Origin: Halobacteriales archaeon QH_10_67_13
Lineage (GTDB): Archaea; Halobacteriota; Halobacteria; Halobacteriales; Haloarculaceae
Assembly: GCA_003021335.1 (NCBI GenBank)
Contig: PXQL01000079.1
Span: 1-17,094 of the forward strand
DNA: 17,094 nt
Reading direction: 5' to 3'
The position numbers and the translations under genes are program-made. Positions within the stretch are counted from its first letter, which is position 1. The number at the start of each line of letters is the position of its first letter. The notes below the pieces were generated by a model. The model made no database searches and was not told the origin of the DNA. It saw nothing but the letters and a program-made list of their open reading frames with translations. This document shows positions 6,791-14,196 of this stretch, piece by piece.

Positions 6791-8032
6791 TTAGGGCTCG
6801 TACAGCTCCGTCTCCGGGTGGAAATCCAGCCAGGCGAACCAGAACAGCGCCGAGACGCTGTTTGCCTGCGTGAGACGCTGGCCCTCGTAGGGGCCGTCGA
6901 CCGCGATGCCCGTCCCGCGGCGCCACCGCGAGTTGCCCCCCGAGAGGTGTCGCTCGTCGGCGATCGACAGCGAGAGCGTCTCGCCGTCGACCCGGCGGCT
7001 CCAGGCGATCGGCGTTCCGTCCGGCGTTGTCGTGATGACGATCGGGAGCTCGCCGACGGTGTCCTCGATCAGCCCCGCCTCTATGATCGCGTTGGCGGTG
7101 TATGCCCGGGCAGTTCCATCGACGGCCACGCCGAGCACCTCGACTTTCGGTCCCAGCCGCTCGTCGTCGAACTGCCCACCGATTCCGATCTGCTCGCTCT
7201 CGTCGTACCCGTCGTAGGGGTTGACCCTGTAATCGCGGGCGCCGGGGCCGGAGCTGATCGTGCTCGAGTCGGGCGGCGGCCGGAGCACGACCGTCTCCGG
7301 GTGCGATTCCTGCCACTCGCCCCAGGTCGTCAGCGTCGAGGGCAGGATCTCGAGGCGCTCGCCGGTCAGCTCGCCCTGGATCGCCTGCGACAGGATCTGG
7401 CTCCACCGGCTCTCGGTCGCCTCGTCGTACATCACTAGAGCGTTCCGGAAGAGCAGCCCCGAGACGCCGAACCGCGTCTCCTCCCCGCCAGCCCGGCGCT
7501 CGGCGACGATCGCGCTCCGACAGAGCGGACAGTAGGTGATCAACAGCGGTCCGCCGAGCTCGTCGTTGACGATCTCGTGCCAGTTCAGGATCCTCAGCGG
7601 GTACGCGCGGGCCTCTCCTTCCCGGCTGATCCCGACCACGAGGTCATCCTCCTCCAGTCGCGGCTCGATCGTTTCCCTGCTGCCGAACTGGCCCCGGAGC
7701 TCGGCCTCGAACCCCGACCAGTCCTCCGAGAAGATGGGATCGACGATCGCCGGGATCGCGTCCTTCGAGGCCCCGCGGTCGAGTTGGTTCGCCGACACCG
7801 GCAGCTCCACGTTCGACGCCCCCTCGATGACCGATCCCCCCGACGCGGCCGACACGCCGGTATCGCCTCCCCCGTCACCGTCGTTACTGTCGCCGTCACC
7901 GTCGCCTCCCCCACCGCCGTCGCCGCCGGGAGACAGCGACTCGACGCAGCCGGCCGCCCCGACCGCGGCGAGCGCGCCCAGCCCGCTCAGAAGCGATCGC
8001 CGCCGCGTTCGTCGGCCCGAACCGTTGTCCAT
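6791..8032 (-). CDS. DUF3179 domain-containing lipoprotein
   Basis: This is a predicted exported lipoprotein of 413 residues and unknown function. The N-terminus has a twin-arginine-like stretch (RRTRRRSLLSGL), a hydrophobic segment and a lipobox ending GAAGC, with C29 as the lipidation site. A Gly/Asp-rich linker follows (about residues 36-58). The DUF3179 domain covers the rest, with AYPLRILNWHEIVND and the cysteine pair YCPLCRS (C168, C171). It also has FGVSGLLFRNALVMYD, ESRWSQ, and near the end WFAWLDFHPET. The paired cysteines suggest a redox or metal role, but none is proven for the family. It is divergent from tlpA-ccdA, sharing a 98-bp intergenic region, which hints at a joint role outside the membrane. 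Confidence 0.9.
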   Translation of the reverse strand: MDNGSGRRTRRRSLLSGLGALAAVGAAGCVESLSPGGDGGGGGDGDGDSNDGDGGGDTGVSAASGGSVIEGASNVELPVSANQLDRGASKDAIPAIVDPIFSEDWSGFEAELRGQFGSRETIEPRLEEDDLVVGISREGEARAYPLRILNWHEIVNDELGGPLLITYCPLCRSAIVAERRAGGEETRFGVSGLLFRNALVMYDEATESRWSQILSQAIQGELTGERLEILPSTLTTWGEWQESHPETVVLRPPPDSSTISSGPGARDYRVNPYDGYDESEQIGIGGQFDDERLGPKVEVLGVAVDGTARAYTANAIIEAGLIEDTVGELPIVITTTPDGTPIAWSRRVDGETLSLSIADERHLSGGNSRWRRGTGIAVDGPYEGQRLTQANSVSALFWFAWLDFHPETELYEP

Positions 8033-8054
8033 GCCCGAGATTCGTCACTGACCT

Positions 8055-8062
8055 GATTAACC
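8055..8062 (-). promoter_or_regulatory. TATA-like element of the DUF3179 gene
   Basis: On the minus strand GGTTAATC is centred about 26 bp before the ATG at 8032, which suits a leaderless start. It lies back to back with the tlpA promoter. Confidence 0.45.
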
Positions 8063-8102
8063 CCGTACCGGCTGTGTATCACCGGAACACACCCGCCCGG
8101 GG

Positions 8103-8110
8103 GATATACT
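8103..8110 (+). promoter_or_regulatory. TATA element of the tlpA-ccdA operon
   Basis: GATATACT is centred 25 bp before the ATG at 8131. This supports 8131 as the start over an in-frame ATG at 8074, which lies upstream of the promoter. Confidence 0.55.
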
Positions 8111-8130
8111 CGACTGCGAGTAGTCCCAGT

Positions 8131-8541
8131 ATGGACCGAACTCGGCGGCGGATGCTGGCCGGCACGGGAGCGACCGCCGCCGCGGCGCTCGCGGGCTGCT
8201 CGGCGGCGATCCCTGGATTCGGCGGCGGCGCCGACGGGCAGTTCACGCTCCAGACGCTCGAGGTCGCCGGCTCGAACGGGGCCGTCGACGATCAGTTCCC
8301 GGAACTACACATGGTCTCGATCAGCTGGGAGGACAACGCTGACGCGATCCGGCAGTTCTGGCGGGAGTTCGACGGGACGTGGCCGGTTGCACAGGACACC
8401 GAACTCGAGGTTGCCGAGGCCTATGGCGTCACGGGACTGCCGACGAAGGTGCTCCTCGACGCCGACGGCGAGTCCAGCTGGGAACACACCGGGCTCGCCG
8501 AGGCCGAGGCCATCGCCGAGGAGGTTAGCGCCGTCCTCTGA
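8131..8541 (+). CDS. TlpA/thioredoxin-like lipoprotein lacking its CXXC segment
   Basis: TlpA-type proteins are membrane-anchored thiol reductases on the outer face that receive electrons from CcdA. This 136-residue protein starts with an arginine-rich signal (MDRTRRRMLAG) and a lipobox LAGC with C23. It then has FTLQTLEVAGSNG and, directly after, AVDDQFPELHMVSISWEDN, FWREFDGTWPV and AYGVTGLPTKVLLDADG. The second half is clearly the C-terminal thioredoxin fold with its cis-proline loop (GLPT). In family members, some 30-35 residues carrying the first strand and the WCxxC active site lie between these two parts. Here they are absent, at about position 8280, while the frame stays open. The only cysteine left is the lipidation cysteine, so thiol chemistry should be lost. 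Its stop overlaps the ccdA start by one base. Confidence 0.78.
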   Translation: MDRTRRRMLAGTGATAAAALAGCSAAIPGFGGGADGQFTLQTLEVAGSNGAVDDQFPELHMVSISWEDNADAIRQFWREFDGTWPVAQDTELEVAEAYGVTGLPTKVLLDADGESSWEHTGLAEAEAIAEEVSAVL

Positions 8542-9266
8542 TGGTCGATCTCGAGTCGCTCCGGGTCGGCTTCGCGTTCGGCGCCGGGACGGCCACGTTT
8601 TTCGCGCCGTGTGCGCTCCCGCTGTTGCCCGGGTACGTGGCTTTCTTTCTCGGGCGCGAGGGCGACGACCGGTCCCGGCCGGTCGCCGGCCGGATCAGGC
8701 GCGCGCTCATGGTGTCGGTGTTTGCGAGTTTGGGCTTCTTTCTCGTGTTCGCGGCGCTTTTCGGCGTGACCCTCGCGCTCGGCTCCCGGGTGCTTGGGAA
8801 CATCGCGTTGCTTGAGCTCGTCGTCGGCCCCGTGCTGGTCGTGCTCGGAGTCGGGATGGTTCTGGGGAACGACTGGCTCCCGACCGCGCACGTCTCGCTC
8901 CCGGCGCGCCGGCGCGGCCCGGCCGGCTACCTCGCCTTCGGCGTGGTGTACGCCGTCGCCGCGGCCGGCTGCACCGGGTCGCTGTTCATCGCGATCGCCT
9001 CGCTCGGGCTCGCGGCCGGTCCGGCGACCGCCGCCGGGATGCTCGGCGCCTACGCCGCGGGGATGAGTCTCCTGCTCGGCGTGGTGACGGTGCTGACCGC
9101 GCTCGGCCGGGACGCCGTCCTCGGGCTGCTCGCCGCGAACACGCAGACGGTGACCAGACTCGCCGGCGTCGCGCTCGTCGGCGCGGGACTGGTCCAGCTG
9201 TACTGGTTTCTGGTCGTCTTCGACGGGGTGACTCTCCTCGAGGAGACGCTGTCCGTCCTCGCCTGA
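8541..9266 (+). CDS. ccdA: CcdA/DsbD-type transmembrane thiol electron carrier
   Basis: This is an integral membrane protein that passes reducing equivalents from cytoplasmic thioredoxin to extracytoplasmic thiol proteins. The 241 residues form about six hydrophobic helices. The two functional cysteines are in the usual places: C24 in FAPCALPLLPGYV and C144 in AAGCTGSLF. The length is normal and no damage is seen. Translation is coupled to tlpA through a one-base TGATG overlap. The pairing tlpA-ccdA fixes the role as supply of reductant to the outside, for example to cytochrome c assembly or protein disulphide repair. As written, its nearest partner has no active site. Confidence 0.9.
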   Translation: MVDLESLRVGFAFGAGTATFFAPCALPLLPGYVAFFLGREGDDRSRPVAGRIRRALMVSVFASLGFFLVFAALFGVTLALGSRVLGNIALLELVVGPVLVVLGVGMVLGNDWLPTAHVSLPARRRGPAGYLAFGVVYAVAAAGCTGSLFIAIASLGLAAGPATAAGMLGAYAAGMSLLLGVVTVLTALGRDAVLGLLAANTQTVTRLAGVALVGAGLVQLYWFLVVFDGVTLLEETLSVLA

Positions 9267-9286
9267 GTCCCGGGGGTCCGAGGAGG

Positions 9287-9294
9287 CTTTGTAC
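9287..9294 (+). promoter_or_regulatory. TATA-like element of the pfkB-family gene
   Basis: CTTTGTAC is centred about 25 bp before the GTG at 9315, the leaderless spacing seen at other genes of this window. Confidence 0.4.
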
Positions 9295-9314
9295 GCCCAA
9301 GCATAGATCAGTGT

Positions 9315-10227
9315 GTGCTCGTGGCCGATCCGCCGGCGCGCGTGTTCGTCGCCGGCGACACGACTGTCGATCTCCACCCGGACGAGACGGTCGCGCCCGG
9401 CTCGGGGCTGCGGTGGTTCCCCGGCGGAACCGGCGCCAACGTCGCCCGCGGGCTGGCGCTACTCGACCGGCCGCCGGCGCTGGCCACCCGGATCGGCGCC
9501 GACCCATTCGGACGCGCGATCAATCGGCGGCTCACGGCCCTCGGAATCGATCCGGCCGACCGCGTCCGAGACGACCGCCCGAGTCCGGTGACGACCCCCG
9601 ACCCCGACGCCGACCGTTCCGGCGACAGCTGGACCGCCTGGGTCCGGGACACCTGCTACGGGTTCGACCTCCCCGACCGTGACGTGCTCGCCGAGGTCGA
9701 CCTGTTTCACTGCAGCGGGACGGTCCTCCCCCCGACGGTCGACGGTCCGACGGTCGCGACGGCGATCGACGCCGCGCGGGCGAACGACACGGCCGTCTCC
9801 TTCGATCTGAACGGCCGGCACAACCAGTGGTCCTCGCCGGCGGCCTACGCCGACGCGCTCGCGATGCCGCTTGCCGCCGCCGGCCTCGTGTTCGCCGGCG
9901 ACCACGACTTGGCCGTGGCCGGCCGCGAGCCCACTTTCGACGGGCTCCGCGGACTCTTTCCGGAGTATCCGTCCGCGCTCGCGGTGCTCACCCGCGGCGC
10001 AGACGGCGAGCGGCGCCGGCGACGCCCTCGCGGCCGCGGTCTTGGGGCTGGTCGCCCGCGGGATCGAGGACCTCGACCGGCTGCTCGCGGTCGGGACCGC
10101 GGCCGGCGCGGCGACGGTCGCCTCTCCGGGCCCGTTCCGCCCGGCAGACGGCGAGCGGATGGCGTCGTTGCTCGCTGACGCCGACCTTGACTGGCCCTCG
10201 GCCTGGGACCGCGATCGGCCGGCCTGA
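9315..10227 (+). pseudogene. PfkB-family carbohydrate kinase, interrupted
   Basis: This is a ribokinase-type sugar or nucleoside kinase, now split between two frames. The first part, from the GTG at 9315, has VFVAGDTTVDLHP and the conserved GGTGANVARGLALL with IGADPFG. It continues through VSFDLNGR to LAVLTRGADG at about 10007. The second part resumes in another frame with SGAGDALAAAVLGLVARGI, which is the ATP-binding and catalytic GAGD motif with its aspartate, and ends at the TGA at 10225-10227. Family members have about 20-35 residues between these two motifs, so an internal block has gone and the frame has shifted. The catalytic motif is therefore out of frame. The GTG at 9321 is an alternative start. 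Substrate cannot be assigned. Confidence 0.82.
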
Positions 10228-10240
10228 CGGTCGACACGGC

Positions 10241-10248
10241 TTCTGTAT
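10241..10248 (+). promoter_or_regulatory. Possible TATA-like element before the hemB remnant
   Basis: TTCTGTAT lies about 24 bp before the ATG at 10268. It is a poor match to a TATA box, but it is at the leaderless spacing and is the only A/T-richer patch in the gap. Confidence 0.3.
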
Positions 10249-10267
10249 CCGGGCCCGATCGGAGCAC

Positions 10268-10620
10268 ATGGACGAGTCCGACCCCGATGCCGAGGCGACC
10301 GCCGACACTACCAGATGGATCCCGCAAACGCCCGCGAGGCCAGCCAGGAGGTCCGACTCGACCTCGAGCAGGGCGCCGACATCGCGATGGTCAAGCCCGC
10401 ACTTCCGTACCTCGACATCGTCGCCCGGGTCCGTAAGGAGTTCGACCGCCCCGTCGCGACGTACAACGTCTCGGGCGAGTACGCCATGCTGCACGCCGCC
10501 GCCGACCGCGGCTGGCTCGACCTCGAAGCGACGGCTCTGGAGTCGCTGACGAGCATCAAGCGCGCCGGCGCCGACCTGGTGATCACCTACTTCGCGGAGA
10601 CCGTCGCCGACCGGCTCTGA
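10268..10620 (+). pseudogene. hemB: Delta-aminolevulinic acid dehydratase (porphobilinogen synthase), large internal or N-terminal loss
   Basis: HemB condenses two 5-aminolevulinate molecules to porphobilinogen, an early step of haem and corrinoid synthesis. Only the last third is present: GDRRHYQMDPANAREA, then GADIAMVKPALPYLDIV with the Schiff-base lysine, NVSGEYAMLHAAADRGWLD, and LESLTSIKRAGADLVITYFA to the TGA at 10620. The normal protein has about 325-335 residues; here about 108 remain. The second active-site lysine and the metal-binding part are lost. A plausible start at the ATG at 10268 (MDESDPDAE) is in a different frame, so it may be the original N-terminus joined to the C-terminal third by a deletion at about 10291-10296. 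The shortest open reading of the tail starts at the ATG at 10315. Confidence 0.85.
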
Positions 10621-10762
10621 GAGGCCCTCCGCGTCGCCCCTGGCGGGACAGTGGCGTCCGGCAGCCGCGAGCAGACCTCAGCCGCCCGGCTCCGAGAGCA
10701 CCGCCCGGAAGCGCCAGCCGGCCTCGTCGTCCGCGGTGACGGCCGCGCGGATCCGCTCCCGC

Positions 10763-10772
10763 GGGGGTGATC
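10763..10772 (+). promoter_or_regulatory. Strong Shine-Dalgarno site of the amt gene
   Basis: GGGGGTGATC matches the archaeal anti-SD target GGAGGTGATC at nine of ten positions and ends four bases before the GTG at 10777. It fixes that GTG as the start. It is the only strong SD in the window, where other genes appear leaderless, so amt is probably read from a transcript that begins further upstream. Confidence 0.65.
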
Positions 10773-10776
10773 GGTC

Positions 10777-12480
10777 GTGATCCGGTCCGATTTGGTCCTG
10801 GTTATCGGCGAGGAGGTCTCGACGGCGATCAACAACACCTGGATCCTGACGGTGTCGTTTCTGATCTTTTTTATGCACGCCGGCTTCGCGATGCTCGAGT
10901 CGGGGCAGGTCCGGTCGAAAAACGTCGCCAACCAGCTGACGAAGAACCTGCTCACCTGGAGCGTCGGCGTGATCGTGTTCTTCCTGATCGGGGTCGGAAT
11001 CGCCGAGGTGGCCGGCGGCGGCACGTTCGCCGACGGGGCGCCGTTCCTCGAGGTCGACGGGGCCTTCCAGTACGTCGACTGGCTCTACGGCGCCGTGTTC
11101 GCGATGACCGCGGCGACGATCGTCTCGGGGGCGGTCGCCGGACGGGCGAAGCTCCGCGCTTACATCGCGTACACGGTGGTGCTGGCCGCGGTGATCTACC
11201 CCGTGACGATCGGGTTCACCTGGGTCGGCCAGGGCCTCGGGACGGGGCTGGTCGAGGATCTCACCGGGGTCGCCTTCGCCGACTTCGCCGGCGGGATGAT
11301 CGTCCACGGACTGGGTGGCATCGCCGGGCTCACCGCCGCGTGGGTGCTCGGCCCGCGGATGGACAAGTACGGCGAGGACGGGCGCGTCAACGTGATTCCC
11401 GGTCACTCGATGACCTTCGCCGTGTTGGGGACGCTGTTGCTCGCCTTCGGCTGGTACGGGTTCAACGTCGGTACGGCGAGTATCGTCGACAGCGGCGCCT
11501 TTGCCGGCGACACGCTCGGTCGGGTCGCGATGGCGACGACCCTGGCGATGGCGATGGGCGCCGTCGGGGCAAGCGTCGCCTCGCTCGCGAAGACCGGCAA
11601 GGTCGACACGCTTTATGCCGCGAACGGCCTGCTCGCGGGGCTGGTCGGCATCACCGCGATCCCTGACGCCGCGACTTGGTGGGGCGCGACCGTCGTTGGG
11701 ACGCTCGCGGGCCTGCAGTTGCCGTACGTCTTTGATTTCGTCCAGACGCGGCTCAAGATCGACGATGTCTGTGCGGTCTTCTCTGTCCACGGCAGTGCCG
11801 GCGTCCTCGGGACGCTCGCGTACCCGTTCGTCGCGGTGTCGGCCTGGCGCGGCGGGATCGATACCGGCTTTATCACTGATGCCTTCCTCGCGCAGTTCGT
11901 CGGCGTCGCGGTCATCACCGCCTGGACGGTCACCACGACGGCCCTGATCTGGGGTGGACTCAAGACGGTCGGCCAGGCCCGCGTCGACGAGGCCCACGAG
12001 CGTGACGGGCTCGACATCTCCGAACACGGCGTCGAGACCTACCCCGAGTTCGGCGACGCGAACGTTCCGGAGGGCCCGACCGCGACCGACGGCGGCGTGC
12101 CGGTCCACGATATGCGCCCCGACGGCGGCCCGACCGGCGAGATCGAGATGGTCACCGGGATCGTCCGCCCGGACAAGCTCGGCGAGGTCAAGGAGGCGCT
12201 GGCGGCGGTCGAGGCGCCCTCGCTGACGGTCACGAACGTCTCCGGCCGGGGTTCACAGCCGCCCAAGACCGGCCAGTGGCGCGGCGACGAGTACCAGGTC
12301 GACCTCCACCAGAAGGTAAAAATCGAGTGTGTCGTCGCCGACACGCCCACCGAAGACGTCGTTGCGGCCATCGAGAGGGCTGCGAATACGGGCCAGGCCG
12401 GCGACGGCAAGATATTCATCCTGCCGATCACCGACGCGCTTCGCATCCGGACCGGCGAGCGCGGCACCGAGGCGGTCTGA
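10777..12480 (+). CDS. amt: Ammonium transporter (Amt/MEP) with C-terminal P-II signalling domain
   Basis: This 567-residue protein joins two normally separate partners. Residues 1 to about 400 form the 11-helix Amt channel, which moves ammonium across the cell membrane. Landmarks are [20 protein letters not shown]169 and H177 ([13 protein letters not shown]), GWYGFNVG, and the second pore histidine H338 ([14 protein letters not shown]). A soluble acidic linker follows. From residue 458 there is a complete P-II (GlnB/GlnK) domain: [18 protein letters not shown], a T-loop [20 protein letters not shown] with Y506 at the place of the modifiable tyrosine, and [22 protein letters not shown] proteins sense 2-oxoglutarate and ATP/ADP and plug the channel with the T-loop, so this is a tethered regulator. 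No separate glnK follows. The GTG start is set by the SD site. It sits between two haem-gene remnants but is itself intact. Confidence 0.93.
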   Translation: MIRSDLVLVIGEEVSTAINNTWILTVSFLIFFMHAGFAMLESGQVRSKNVANQLTKNLLTWSVGVIVFFLIGVGIAEVAGGGTFADGAPFLEVDGAFQYVDWLYGAVFAMTAATIVSGAVAGRAKLRAYIAYTVVLAAVIYPVTIGFTWVGQGLGTGLVEDLTGVAFADFAGGMIVHGLGGIAGLTAAWVLGPRMDKYGEDGRVNVIPGHSMTFAVLGTLLLAFGWYGFNVGTASIVDSGAFAGDTLGRVAMATTLAMAMGAVGASVASLAKTGKVDTLYAANGLLAGLVGITAIPDAATWWGATVVGTLAGLQLPYVFDFVQTRLKIDDVCAVFSVHGSAGVLGTLAYPFVAVSAWRGGIDTGFITDAFLAQFVGVAVITAWTVTTTALIWGGLKTVGQARVDEAHERDGLDISEHGVETYPEFGDANVPEGPTATDGGVPVHDMRPDGGPTGEIEMVTGIVRPDKLGEVKEALAAVEAPSLTVTNVSGRGSQPPKTGQWRGDEYQVDLHQKVKIECVVADTPTEDVVAAIERAANTGQAGDGKIFILPITDALRIRTGERGTEAV

Positions 12481-12537
12481 CGGCCGATCGTCGATCGGGA
12501 GAAGGAGATCGGCCCGACTCCCCGTCGACGCGTCAGC

Positions 12538-12544
12538 TTTTTTT
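12538..12544 (+). promoter_or_regulatory. T7 tract: hemL TATA-like element and/or amt terminator
   Basis: Seven T residues lie 58 bp after the amt stop and 21 bp before the ATG of the hemL remnant at 12565. The position fits a TATA-like element for hemL. A run of T on the coding strand is also the usual archaeal termination signal, so it could end the amt transcript. Both uses are possible. Confidence 0.4.
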
Positions 12545-12564
12545 CGCCGGGCCAACCGACGGCC

Positions 12565-13177
12565 ATGACCGACGACCACGCCCCCGACCACGGTCACGCG
12601 CGGTCGCGGGCGCTGTGACCGGGCGCTCTCGGTGCTCGCCGGCAGGATCAACTCCTCGGTGCGGGCGACTCGCCCGTACCCGTTTTTCCATAGAGCGCGG
12701 CGACGGCGCGCACGTCGTCGACGCCGACGGCAACCGGTATCTCGATTTCGTGATGGGCTGTGGCCCGCTCTTGCTCGGTCACGACCTCCCCGAACCCGTG
12801 CAGGCGGCGGTGCAACGACACGCAAGCGCCGGCCCGATGTACGGCGCGCCGACCGAGCGCCAACCTACACTGCCGTCGGGACCGACAGCATGTTCACGCT
12901 CGTCTTTACTCGCGAGGGAGAGTCCGGCGCCGAGCACTGCGAGGCCGGCTGCTGGCAGCGATCGGCCTGTCCGCGGTACGCGACCTGTCCGAAGACCGGC
13001 GCCGACGTCGACCGCGCCGAGACCGAGCGCTGGGAGCGGCTGTTCTGGCCGGCGATGAAGTCCCGGGGCGTCTTTCTCACGCCCAACCAGTTCGAGTCGC
13101 AGTTCGTCTCGGCGGCCCACACGACTGCCGACATCGAGACCGCAATCGAAGCCTACAAGACCGCGCTGGCGCCCTGA
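12565..13177 (+). pseudogene. hemL: Glutamate-1-semialdehyde 2,1-aminomutase, multiply damaged
   Basis: HemL makes 5-aminolevulinate from glutamate-1-semialdehyde in the C5 route, one step before HemB. The remnant has three breaks. From the ATG at 12565 it reads to SRAL, loses two bases at about 12616, and resumes [18 protein letters not shown] and PYPFF. An extra base at about 12690-12696 shifts it to [17 protein letters not shown], then [14 protein letters not shown] and GPMYGAPTE. At about 12857-12866 it jumps to [18 protein letters not shown], the cysteine-rich CEAGC insert known in haloarchaeal HemL, and FLTPNQFESQFVS to the TGA at 13177. About 245 of some 445 residues are missing, including the PLP-binding lysine. 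Two small indels plus a large deletion are more than a single sequencing slip would explain. Confidence 0.87.
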
Positions 13178-13210
13178 GGCCCGTTTCTCGGGGAACACCC
13201 GGGCGAGAGG

Positions 13211-13217
13211 TATATAT
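13211..13217 (+). promoter_or_regulatory. TATA element of the ABC transporter operon
   Basis: TATATAT is centred 26 bp before the ATG at 13240. It is the strongest TATA element of the window. It overlaps the in-frame ATG at 13216, which rules that out as the start of a leaderless transcript. Confidence 0.65.
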
Positions 13218-13239
13218 GCCGGTCCGGATAGAGTTGAGT

Positions 13240-14196
13240 ATGGCCGTCATCGAGACGCGGGGGCTGACAAAACGGTTCGGGGACGTGCTCGCGGTCGACG
13301 AGCTGGATCTCACCGTCCGGGCGGGTGAAGTCTACGGGTTTCTCGGACCCAACGGGGCCGGCAAGACAACGACGATCGGCCTCCTGTTGGGGTTGGTTCG
13401 GCCGACCGCCGGCAGCGCCCGGGTGTTCGGTGCCGAGGTCGGAACAGAGGTCCGGTCGGTCCGGGGTCGGATCGGCGTGCTGCCGGCCCACGCGGAGCTG
13501 TACGACCGGCTCACGGCCCGCAAGCACCTCCAGTTCGTCATCCAGGTGAAAGACGCAGACGACGACCCGGCAGCGCTGTTAGAGCGGGTCGGGCTTGAGG
13601 ACGCGATCGACCGCAGCGCGGGGGAGTTCTCGACGGGCATGGCCCAGCGGCTCAAGCTGGCGATGGCGCTGGTCGACGAGCCCGACCTGTTGATCCTCGA
13701 CGAGCCGACGACGGGACTGGATCCGAACGGCGCCCGCCAGATGCGCGAGCTCATCCGTCGGGAGAACGACCGCGGCGCGACGGTCTTTTTCTCGAGTCAT
13801 ATCATGGGCCAGGTTGAGGCGATCTGCGACCGGGTCGGCGTCCTCGACGGCGGTCGGCTGGTCGCCGAGGACACCGTCGCGGGCATCCGAGCGAGCGCGA
13901 CCGGCGGCCCGGAGCTGTCCGTGACCGTCGACGATCCCGACGGGGCCGCCGACCGCGTCCGGGCGACCGAGGGGGTCGCCTCGGTCGCCGTCGACGGGGA
14001 GACCCTCCGGATCGCGCTGACGACCGTCGAGGACAAGGGCCGAGCTATGAACGCCGTCGCCGAGTCCGGAGTCGGAATCCGGGATTTCGACCTGCGCGAG
14101 GAGACGCTTGAGGACGCCTTTGCCGATCTCACCGACGCCGGACCCGACGAGTCCCCGGAGGCGACCGTTTCCGACGAGGAGGTGTCCGCCCGATGA
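13240..14196 (+). CDS. ABC transporter ATP-binding protein (ABC-2/DRA-type exporter)
   Basis: This is the cytoplasmic ATPase of an export-type ABC system, of the class used for drugs, lipids, bacteriocins or assembly factors such as NosF. The 318 residues have Walker A GPNGAGKT at 36-43, the signature variant FSTGMAQ at 130-136, and Walker B LLILDEP with D154 and E155. Switch histidine H187 lies in FFSSHIMGQV. The signature lacks the LSGGQ form, but STGM is common in this class. A further 110 residues form a C-terminal regulatory domain. An acidic tail overlaps the next start by four bases (ATGA). The pair has its own strong promoter, so it is independent of the hemL remnant 62 bp upstream. 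The exported substrate is unknown. Confidence 0.9.
   Translation: MAVIETRGLTKRFGDVLAVDELDLTVRAGEVYGFLGPNGAGKTTTIGLLLGLVRPTAGSARVFGAEVGTEVRSVRGRIGVLPAHAELYDRLTARKHLQFVIQVKDADDDPAALLERVGLEDAIDRSAGEFSTGMAQRLKLAMALVDEPDLLILDEPTTGLDPNGARQMRELIRRENDRGATVFFSSHIMGQVEAICDRVGVLDGGRLVAEDTVAGIRASATGGPELSVTVDDPDGAADRVRATEGVASVAVDGETLRIALTTVEDKGRAMNAVAESGVGIRDFDLREETLEDAFADLTDAGPDESPEATVSDEEVSAR

Noticed and set aside
7855..7925. Short GGC/GAC-rich repeat-like tract in the DUF3179 gene
   Set aside because: It codes for the Gly/Asp linker after the lipobox, a usual feature of haloarchaeal lipoproteins. It is not a CRISPR array or mobile repeat.
8074..8130. Earlier ATG for the tlpA-like gene
   Set aside because: It would place the promoter inside the gene and put a non-signal-like stretch before the twin-arginine and lipobox sequence.
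10678..12108. 476-codon open frame on the minus strand
   Set aside because: It is the shadow of the amt gene: rich in R, G, D and H with no domain, as expected opposite a high-G+C gene. Only its last 30 codons lie outside amt and are discussed as a finding.
12760..13239. Upstream extension of the ABC ATPase frame
   Set aside because: It overlaps the hemL remnant in another frame, has shadow composition, and lies upstream of the strong TATA element at 13211-13217.
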